Translations under genes and position numbers: made by a program
Shown here: positions 57,831-64,000 of the stretch, piece after piece
How the letters are laid out: each line of letters begins with the position of its first letter
How positions within the stretch are numbered: the first letter of the stretch is position 1
The notes under the pieces: generated by a model
What the model saw: only the letters and a program-made list of their open reading frames with translations
The model's database searches: none
Told to the model about the DNA's origin: nothing
NCBI RefSeq assembly: GCF_001039355.2
Contig: NW_019773958.1
Span: forward strand, 784,663 to 848,662
DNA length: 64,000 nt
Reading direction: 5' to 3'
Origin: Lingula anatina
Lineage: Eukaryota > Brachiopoda > Lingulata > Lingulida > Lingulidae

Positions 57831-60021
57831 TTTTTTTGCATACAGTAAAATCTTTGGGAGTTTGTTTTTGCATCAATGATTTCAGAATAACTTACAACCT
57901 TTTTATCTCCTACTTGGTTTTACTTGAAATCTTAAAGGTAGTATCTAAATATTGTAATTGCACAATTTTGAATTTGTCTATGTATTTTCAAGATTTAAAG
58001 CAAGGAGATGCTTTATGGCAGCCTACAAAGGACACCAAAAAGGATTCAACTGCAGTTCGTAAGAATGAAGATGAAAGTGATGTCACTTCTCCAGTGAAAA
58101 GTCTGGCACTGGCTGACAGGGTGGACCTAGACTTCACAGAGAAACTCTGGAACATTTTGATTGGTGGGTGTACCACAATAATTTAAAGATTTATATGCAC
58201 TCAAGTATTTAGACAGACTGCCGTTATGCACACAAATACAATCCCAGCTAAATGATATTGTGATATGCTCATTTTTATGCTTTGAGAAGAGAAAACTATA
58301 TCAAGTCATTTATTTTACTTATAAAATAATTTAAGGGAAATTATTTAATATAATTTCAGATTGTTCTTCTTATGATGAATTGGTCAAGTGCTTTCAGTAT
58401 GTCTTACGCATTTTAAAAAATGGAGAACTTCAGCCCATGGTGAGTAATACCACTAATAATTTGTGACAATATTTTACAAATTGTGTGACTTAGAGATGAT
58501 ATGGAAGCATCACGTTTTTCACAGATATTTCTTTTCAATGACATACATGTCCCTATAACTGTCAAACCCTAACCTAATCATGTAATGTAATCATTAATGT
58601 AATAACCAGGCTATTAAGTTGTCAATCTCTCAAATGAAAATGGATGGATCCAGTCAAATATACTTTTTGATTTGATAAAGGGCTTAAGTTATCTTTGGGC
58701 AAAAAATAAACATTTTTACTGCCTGTACACAGGTGCATGCCAGTAACCACACACAGCTAGCAGAACTGGTCCGGGCCTCCTACTATAACAAACTGGTGAT
58801 GCCAGACCTGGCCGGACTGCTGCCACTGGAGCTTTTGGTGGAGATAGGTGTTGAGAAACTAAGAAGAGACTATAGTCATGCATTCATTGGTGAGTTAGAG
58901 TGAGAGGAGGTTGGGGGGAGGGGGGTAGTATGGGACTGGTAGAATCGAATTCTTGTCAGTCAGTAGGTGCATTTTTCCTGTCAGTCAAATGAAAGACAGG
59001 CGTTATAAAAAAAAATTTGAAAAATTAAGTCTTTGATTAATAACCACTTCATAACATGGGTTTTGTTTAAAAAAATGATGGAATAAATTACGTCAATTTT
59101 ACATTTTGTTTTCAGGAATAAAGTATTGAAAACACCCATTCCTGGGGTATTTCACTAATGATTTGCCCCAAATCAAACAACTGAAAATGTTTATACAAAG
59201 GCTTAAAACACAAGGATCTGTCCATTTTAATTTCACTGCCAATTTTCCTAAAAGTATGGTGATCCAGGTCACCTTGAAGACATTGTCTGGCACTGACTGT
59301 TTAGTGAATTATGATCTGTAGGGAAGAGTTTGTCAGATGTGTCTGCTATTTTCTTCATATATCAGACAAAGATTTGGTGACAGCTGATCAGCTGACATAT
59401 TTCCTGGAGAAGAACCTGGACCTCCATGAGAAGCTTAGTCGACTTGAAAAGCTGCACAATGTGCTGGAGCTGGTTGTGATGATGAAGATGTTCCTCAACA
59501 TACCTCAAATTACACTCAGCTCAGCTGCAAGGTGGGCAACTTCATAAGTTATACTTTCTGACATGTATAGCCTGGCAAGAGTGGCTACTGATAAATAATA
59601 CTGGTTACAGAAAATTTGTTTTGGAAATGGGCTCCTTTGAAAACCTTTTTATTTATTTATTTTTGTATGAAATTTATGATAAATTTCAAGTTGTGTACAT
59701 TGTGTAAGTTACTTAAGTGAAGAGTTAATAGCTTGAAGTTTAATAAGATAAAAGTAGCATACACACAACACAAAATGCTTTATGTTGCCTTTTTTTTTTC
59801 ATTTTCTCTATAAAACTGTTGTCAGTATCATTTTACTTTAAAAAGTGAATATATGGCCAATTAAAAAATTTTAATAAAACTCATAACTAAGATGTTGCTG
59901 ATATATAAACTTTACTTCCAGACAAGCCATGAATCATTACCAAATCCACAATGTTGATCCAGCCCATGTCTTCCACATCCCTGTTGCTACCTCAGCTGTC
60001 AGAGGAGTATTTGATACGTAA
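53556..60021 (+). CDS. ZWILCH: ZWILCH, kinetochore RZZ-complex subunit, 14 coding exons
   Basis: Zwilch binds ROD and ZW10 in the RZZ complex. RZZ recruits Spindly/dynein and Mad1-Mad2 to unattached kinetochores. The 14 exons join in phase to about 553 residues (human protein about 590). Family landmarks in order: LLPLWVYCDRQEHGDMLFLG (human LPPLWVRCD), SSSWDRVTTLLEVPPVEA (human ISWSPVDEILQIPP), FRELSILQGFASGLKDGCVS (human YRELKFLLVLADGLRTG), RVDLDFTEKLWNIL (human RSDLDFAEQLW), MPDLAGLLPLELLVEIGVEK, HVFHIPVATSAVRGVF (human HIFQLPVRPTAVKNL). The start ATG at 53556 follows a TTATCAG acceptor. Exon 14 ends at ACGTAAGT, which reads both as a TAA stop (60019-60021) and as a splice donor. The last roughly 50-70 conserved residues are not visible downstream. 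Confidence 0.93.
53890..53965 (+). CDS. ZWILCH: ZWILCH exon 2
   Basis: 76 nt (1+75). LSATEDGPDVNHSNEEGTKK, an acidic N-terminal stretch. Acceptor TTTTCAG, donor GTAGGT. Confidence 0.85.
54247..54357 (+). CDS. ZWILCH: ZWILCH exon 3
   Basis: 37 residues, phase 0. DFTLERACSSHPLQTLLGEN then HVPFIFAYRKGVVE. Confidence 0.87.
54756..54937 (+). CDS. ZWILCH: ZWILCH exon 4
   Basis: 182 nt, leaving 2 nt. Low-complexity acidic/Ser-rich stretch (LSEKEDESFHRDNTADSSSE), matching the variable region before the conserved core. Confidence 0.85.
55266..55444 (+). CDS. ZWILCH: ZWILCH exon 5
   Basis: 179 nt (1+177+1). Contains FMTATHTDLLPLWVYCDRQE, the first strong family block. Confidence 0.92.
55495..55598. 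repeat. 67-bp perfect palindrome followed by a direct half-copy
   Basis: The arms 55495-55526 and 55530-55561 are perfect inverted repeats of 32 bp with a 3-bp centre. The half-unit then recurs directly at 55562-55598. Lies in the ZWILCH intron after exon 5. Confidence 0.95.
56076..56146 (+). CDS. ZWILCH: ZWILCH exon 6
   Basis: 71 nt (2+69). PVQSIQDVPSHMRTLKKPQQ. Confidence 0.85.
56381..56542 (+). CDS. ZWILCH: ZWILCH exon 7
   Basis: 54 residues, phase 0. VSAHYDIFGSMNKDE then VSSSWDRVTTLLEVPPVEAV. Confidence 0.92.
56986..57057 (+). CDS. ZWILCH: ZWILCH exon 8
   Basis: 24 residues, phase 0. VAAGDVGSAVYSMFRELSIL. Confidence 0.9.
57593..57689 (+). CDS. ZWILCH: ZWILCH exon 9
   Basis: 97 nt (96+1). 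GFASGLKDGCVSWAVESCSG. Confidence 0.92.
57758..57835. repeat. (TTTA)n microsatellite
   Basis: Tetranucleotide array in ZWILCH intron 9. An open frame reading Leu/Ile/Phe repeats across it is an artefact. Confidence 0.97.
57993..58163 (+). CDS. ZWILCH: ZWILCH exon 10
   Basis: 171 nt (2+168+1). VRKNEDESDVTSPVKSLALA then RVDLDFTEKLWNILI. Confidence 0.92.
58360..58439 (+). CDS. ZWILCH: ZWILCH exon 11
   Basis: 80 nt (2+78). SSYDELVKCFQYVLRILKNG, matching human ISYQDLVKCFTLIIQSL. Confidence 0.92.
58733..58889 (+). CDS. ZWILCH: ZWILCH exon 12
   Basis: 157 nt (156+1). VHASNHTQLAELVRASYYNK then LLPLELLVEIGVEKLRRDY. Confidence 0.92.
58890..59365. other. ZWILCH intron 12
   Basis: Short G-rich tract near 58910, otherwise nothing recognised. 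Confidence 0.7.
59366..59531 (+). CDS. ZWILCH: ZWILCH exon 13
   Basis: 166 nt (2+162+2). QLTYFLEKNLDLHEKLSRLE then KLHNVLELVVMM. Confidence 0.92.
59922..60021 (+). CDS. ZWILCH: ZWILCH exon 14, stop or donor
   Basis: QAMNHYQIHNVDPAHVFHIP then SAVRGVFDT. If unspliced it stops at TAA 60019-60021. If the overlapping GTAAGT is used the exon ends at 60017 with 2 nt left over, and the next exon is unknown. Confidence 0.85.
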
Positions 60022-60100
60022 GTGTTTCTGTTTTGGTATATAACAAGGCTTTGCCTTTGTTTTACAAGAGTTCTGATTTTAGAGGTTCAAGAGTTCTGAG

Positions 60101-60106
60101 TTTATT
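60101..60106 (-). terminator. Candidate polyadenylation signal for the B-box pseudokinase gene
   Basis: Minus-strand AATAAA about 380 bp past the stop codon. The 3' end is not established and would overlap the 3' region of ZWILCH. Confidence 0.3.
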
Positions 60107-60154
60107 TTTGAGTATTTGATAATGTAGCATGCATGAAAAAACAACCGTCTACAT

Positions 60155-60219
60155 CAGGGGTGGATTGAGGCTGTCTTCTGGGTCTTTCCGAAGGTATGCC
60201 ATCTCTGGATCCGCCTCTG
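60155..60219. mobile_element. Short CAGGGG-ended MITE, 65 bp
   Basis: Begins CAGGGGTGGATTGAGG and ends GGATCCGCCTCTG, with 5-bp direct repeats TACAT at 60150-60154 and 60220-60224. The ends match the 168-bp element at 2236-2403 and the middle is deleted. No coding capacity. Confidence 0.75.
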
Positions 60220-60485
60220 TACATGGGTGAAAGTTTTCAGGATTATACCCGATTTCAGGATTTTCAGTCTTCATTTCAATAATTTGGAATTTTACCTGGC
60301 TGGATAAGCTTATTACATATAACATCTCTAGAGTGTGATATTGGAGTATAGTTTTAAAGGTGTTTTATGGGTTAACTAAATCTCTTTTTTCTTGGTATGT
60401 ATCTCAAATAATACACTGCCACCCTCTTGCGATATATGCGATGAACACCTCTCACTGATGCTCAAGGTGTTCTGGCACATATGTC

Positions 60486-60736
60486 TCACACATAATGTAT
60501 TTGTTTTGAACTTTGAACCCAGTCAGTGGGCCTCAGATAATCCTCTGGTGTTATGTGGAACATATCCTCAGTGTAGGTATGGAGAAATTCAAATTTGGGA
60601 CGTTGACTTGGCTCCAGTGACCAACACTTGAGAAGCTCTTCATATATTTCTTGGGGGAATTCATAGTGCTCATTGTGGGGAATAGGCAGGTGGTATCCTT
60701 CTTGTACTTTCTGCAATACTTCCATCTCGGTCATGC
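60486..60736 (-). CDS. B-box pseudokinase exon 6: C-lobe and stop
   Basis: 251 nt including the TGA stop. MTEMEVLQKVQEGYHLPIPH then CWSLEPSQRPKFEFLHTYTE, close to Src-family C-lobes, with a 25-residue tail. Confidence 0.93.
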
Positions 60737-63719
60737 CTTAAGAATGTTTGCATGCTTTTTTTACCAATATAAGTATGTTAACTTAAACAGTGACAGGCAA
60801 TTCAGAAAAAGATGAGAAAATCTGTTATTTAGATTATAATTTCATTCGCCAAAAAGAACAGATTCATGCTGTTGTTACTGTATTGTATGATCTCAACTGA
60901 GGTTCAGAAATTAATGATAATGAAAAGTATAAAAACAATATTGCAGACCAAATTTTTACAAATTTACATTTACAATAAAGAGAAGAAAATGTACTCTGAT
61001 CTCTTAATCATGCAAATCAAATTTGAATTTTAGAAGACAGCACTTGCATAGCCACATTAACAAAGTTAATGGAGGTGAGTGAAATAATTCCAAAATGCAC
61101 CCCTGTATACTGTTATAATATCTTTATGTTATTGTTATGCTTACCTTCATATGGTAGTTTCCCCAAAGTTGCCATTTCAACCATAACAACAGCAAAGGAC
61201 CAGACATCAGACATTGAAGATATTCCCTTCTTACCATACTTGATAACCTCCGGTGCAGCCCACCGGATTGGAGGAGTGAAGTCTTTCAAGTGAAATGTAT
61301 TAATGTTACACGTACTCTGCAGATAGGCTCATATTACTACAAACATTAGCCAAATTATGACTGTAGTTTACATGGGTGTGTGTTTGTCGTGTGTGGGTAG
61401 AAATATGCACAGGTACATATATGCATTTTAATTACTGTATTTTAATTAAAATTAAAAGTACCTTTGGCAGCTTTTTTCCATGGACACAATTCCACTTTGA
61501 CTTTAAAGTGATCTGGATCAGATGTTAGGATAAATACATTGGTAGACTTCAAATAACCATGAGCAAAATGTATTTCTTCAAGGTATGCCATTCCTGCAGC
61601 AATCTATAAAAAGAAAGTAAAAAATCTGATATTAGACCCTTACCATCTGTCCTAGTAAAATTCTAATATCACGAAACAATTGTTGCATGAAATATTATGA
61701 TTAAGTCAAGCATGTGATCAAAATGTTATCATTTAGGAGAAATTGATGAGTCTGTCAGTTCAATCAATGAAATTTGTAATATTCAGTCCCCAAACCTGAG
61801 AGGCTATTTGTAACAAAAGTCTCAGTCCTAAGGTTTCCCCCATATCTTCAGCCATAAAGTCAAGCAAAGACCCTTGAGGGAAATGTTCTGTGGCCACAAA
61901 GTACGGCTCTCCTTCCAGGCAGGTCAACATGGTGGCCAGGTGTGGGTGTTGAAAGGAGGCGAGTTCAGTAGCTTGACTATGCAGTTGTTGTTCATCCACA
62001 GAGTTAATGTTGAGGACATTGATGGTAGCAGGCATGCCATAAACAGTCCCTGTAAAATTGAGCTCAGTCAGTAACAGTTTGTGTGAATTTGAAAGTGAAA
62101 GTTCAAGAATGATTCTGTCAAAGGAATTAATTAAGAATGTTCAAATTAATCAATTGTGGTTTCAAAGTACCTACCTACCCACACCTCTCTGCAGTCTGTT
62201 TTATGAAGGAGTTCAGTATAGTCCACAGCATGTCTGTCCAGTAGTAACTTTGGTCTCAAGTTTGTATTTTCATAAACATCCAAATCTAATGCCTGTGACA
62301 TCTAAAGAAAAATGAAATTATGTATGAAAACTTGAAGCCCCTGTTGGGTTTCTGCTCTGTTTGTTCCATTTTGCTGTATTGACACTGTGTACTAGTTACA
62401 TCTGTCACAAAGTTGAGCGAGAAACTATAAGATATTTTCAAGTTTAACAAGTACATGTAACATTGTATTAATCAGTGTACATTATGTCATCAATTCTCTG
62501 AATGTTTTAGTTTCATTGTGCAATTTTGTACTACTTTTACATTTATTGTGGTCTTTATTTATTTATTTATTTATTTTTTTTATTGAGCATATACAAACAC
62601 AATACAACTGTGGTCTTTATAACTAACCCGTTTCAGTGAAGCCTCTTGCATTTCCTTTACTGTTTCCAAGTTGAACATGTGAATGTAGTCCTCATCCTGG
62701 TCTTCTTCATCCTCCTCCTTAGCATTTATTGACCCTTTGTTGCCATCTTCAACATTAGCATAGTTTCCATGTTGTGCCTTTTCCAGTAGCTCAGTGTTTT
62801 CATAGTCAGGAACTTTAGAATCTTCTGTTGTACAAGTAACACCAGTCAACATTCCTGTGAGGTATTTATGGTCAAATTGTGTTGAATCTCCAGTGTCTGA
62901 GTTCATCATTGCTACAACTGATGCGTAGAAGTTGGACTCAAGGTTTTCTGCCAAGTGCTTCATCTCGGAAGATTTATTTACAATGGCTTGGTATTCTTCT
63001 GCAAAATCTGCAGTAACATGTTGGAGATGTTTTCGAAGATTGAGGATTTCTTCTGGTGAACCTTTGACCACAGTGGCATTTGCATCCATTATGGCAGCTT
63101 CAGTCTTCTGAATTTGATCAACGATTTGATTCACAGTGGCTGTAAGTGTCTCTTTTCCAGTGCTCGTTTCTTTGTCAGCCATCATCAATAAATTTTGTGC
63201 AATCTTGTCAATAGTGTCACATAGTTTCTGTTTCCTGGTCATCATGTCACATTTGATCTGTGATGTCTTTTCAGAAAGGAGGTTTTCTTCTCCAGAAATG
63301 TCTTTTTGTAAGTCTTGAAGTTGTATAAGGTCATCTTGCATTTTTTGCAGTTGACTTTTGATGGTCTTAGAAGCGGCTTTGGTGGCAGAGAGAAGGCTGA
63401 CTGTTTGGTGACCTTGGTGTTCTTCATCTTGACATTGTATGCACAGCAGTAGTTCGTCGTCTTTGCAAACATTTATAATTGTTTTTTTGTGTTTTTGACA
63501 CAATGGCTTGTAAATTTCATCCTTTGCTGCTGCTTTATCAAAAGTGGGCTTCGGGGGCACTTTTGGTGGCACATTTATTTTTTTTAGAGTATGCTTCTGC
63601 ATTATTTTGTGTTGGTGAATTGTTTGAGAGCAGTTGTTACAAAGCTCACTGTGGCACTGTTCACAGGTGATCTCTGCAGCATTAATTTCACAGTTGTTGC
63701 ACTTTGTACTTGCAGCCAT
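60486..63719 (-). CDS. RING-less B-box / coiled-coil / Src-like pseudokinase, six coding exons
   Basis: About 667 residues. B-box 1: Cys at 7, 10, 19, 22, 27, 30, then His 35 and 43. A PPKVPPKP stretch (51-58). B-box 2: C74, H77, C85, C93, C96, H101, H104. Coiled coil about 110-290. Acidic linker with tyrosine motifs YENT (306), YANV (320), YIHM (345), YENT (374). Then a tyrosine-kinase-like fold about 390-655: VGTVYG loop, EHFPQGSLLDFM hinge (compare Src TEYMSKGSLLDFL), AHGYLKSTNVFI in place of HRDLRAANIL, RWAAPE, SDVWSF, and an EVLQKVQEGYHLP...CWSLEPSQRP C-lobe. The beta-3 Lys is Asn417, the alpha-C Glu is Gln432, the HRD Asp is Tyr508 and there is no DFG. A catalytically dead adaptor is inferred. 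No named family recognised. B-boxes without a RING occur in TRIM-related invertebrate proteins. Confidence 0.9.
61145..61282 (-). CDS. B-box pseudokinase exon 5: APE and helix F
   Basis: 138 nt (2+135+1). FTPPIRWAAPEVIKYGKKGI then SMSDVWSFAVVMVEMATLGK. Confidence 0.93.
61462..61603 (-). CDS. B-box pseudokinase exon 4: catalytic-loop region
   Basis: 142 nt (141+1). IAAGMAYLEEIHFAHGYLKS then TNVFI and KVKVELCPWKK. The Asn of the catalytic loop is kept, but the HRD Asp and the DFG are lost. Confidence 0.93.
61796..62049 (-). CDS. B-box pseudokinase exon 3: N-lobe
   Basis: 254 nt (2+252). TVYGMPATINVLNINSVDEQ, FQHPHLATMLTCLEGEPYFV, EHFPQGSLLDFM. Lys of VAIK replaced by Asn, alpha-C Glu by Gln. 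Confidence 0.93.
62175..62301 (-). CDS. B-box pseudokinase exon 2
   Basis: 127 nt (42 codons +1). MSQALDLDVYENTNLRPKLL then YTELLHKTDCREVWV. The donor must be GTAGGTAC to keep phase. It leads into the degenerate glycine loop. Confidence 0.85.
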
Positions 63720-63742
63720 CTCAGCCTTGCTTGTAATGTATT
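62628..63742 (-). CDS. B-box pseudokinase exon 1 (coding from 63719)
   Basis: Coding 62628-63719, 364 residues, phase 0 end at GTTAGT. The acceptor TTTTCCAG at 63743 gives 23 nt of 5' UTR, so a non-coding exon precedes it. Carries both B-boxes, the coiled coil and three of the tyrosine motifs. Confidence 0.92.
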
Positions 63743-64000
63743 CTGGAAAAGATATAAGTTGTCATAAGTTCATAATATTACTGCTAAATATATTGTTACT
63801 GCCAGAGCAGTGTTTTATAGATAAATCTTATTTCTTTACTTCGGACGCGCTACTCACTTGTTTGTCGCATCGGTGTTGAATAACAATTGTTTTTAGCGCG
63901 CTTATGATAATGATGGGATAGAATGTGATTCCATGTGGAATGAGATCNGTTTAAATGTACCATTGATTTTTATGGTATTATAAGTTAAATATGATATATA
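63743..64000. promoter_or_regulatory. Presumed 5' region of the B-box pseudokinase gene
   Basis: A minus-strand donor AACAA|GTGAGTAG at 63857/63856 with CpG-containing sequence (GGACGCGC, AGCGCGC) suggests a non-coding first exon starting just right of 63858. One ambiguous base at 63948. Inference only. Confidence 0.35.

Noticed and set aside
57737-58186. Long plus-strand frame beginning with Leu/Ile/Phe repeats.
   Set aside because: The first half is a TTTA microsatellite. Only 57993-58163 is real coding sequence (ZWILCH exon 10).
60266-60310. Possible last ZWILCH exon after a TTTTCAG acceptor.
   Set aside because: In the required phase it gives only about 13 residues (LHFNNLEFYLAG) with no clear likeness to the conserved tail.
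60392-60631. Plus-strand 79-codon frame considered as the missing ZWILCH tail.
   Set aside because: It mostly overlaps the last pseudokinase exon in antisense and lacks the Trp-containing tail motif.

Overview
The window is eukaryotic nuclear DNA from an animal. Genes are cut into many short exons with GT-AG (once GC-AG) introns. The introns are AT-rich and full of microsatellites, homopolymers and short mobile elements. The protein families (a beta-heavy type spectrin with an SH3 domain, the kinetochore protein Zwilch, a class A GPCR, a RING-less B-box protein) point to an invertebrate bilaterian. A lophotrochozoan is my best guess, but that is inference and not proven by the sequence.

Layout. 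(1) 838-45304, minus strand: the 5' half of a giant beta-heavy spectrin gene. I placed 45 coding exons whose splice phases chain without a break, giving about 2,020 residues: actin-binding CH1 and CH2, about 15 spectrin repeats, and an SH3 domain. The gene runs off the left edge. (2) 28766-29818, plus strand: an intronless rhodopsin-family GPCR, GPR161-like, nested inside the 7.2-kb spectrin intron that cuts the SH3 domain in two. (3) About 52.4-52.65 kb: a CpG-containing segment that looks like a shared head-to-head promoter for spectrin (leftward) and Zwilch (rightward). (4) 53556-60021, plus: 14 coding exons of ZWILCH, the kinetochore RZZ-complex subunit. Its conserved C-terminus was not found. 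(5) 60486-63719, minus: a six-exon gene for two B-box zinc fingers, a coiled coil, a tyrosine-rich linker and a Src-like kinase fold. The catalytic Lys, HRD Asp and DFG are all missing, so it is a predicted B-box pseudokinase. It converges tail-to-tail with ZWILCH.

Non-coding content worth noting: a hairpin-ended dispersed repeat in two copies (near 14.3 and 45.7 kb), with DR1-type AGGTCA repeats beside both copies; two members of a tiny CAGGGG-ended MITE family, each with a 5-bp target-site duplication; two foldback elements; a 67-bp perfect palindrome; a 122-bp tandem duplication that copies half of a spectrin exon; and a minisatellite that appears to have grown out of a spectrin splice donor. 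There are assembly gaps at 13781-13957 and 34374-34398. I saw no rRNA, tRNA or CRISPR feature.

The genes do not form one pathway. Spectrin is membrane skeleton, Zwilch is mitotic checkpoint, and the GPCR and B-box pseudokinase are signalling proteins. What links them is position: nesting, head-to-head and tail-to-tail arrangements.
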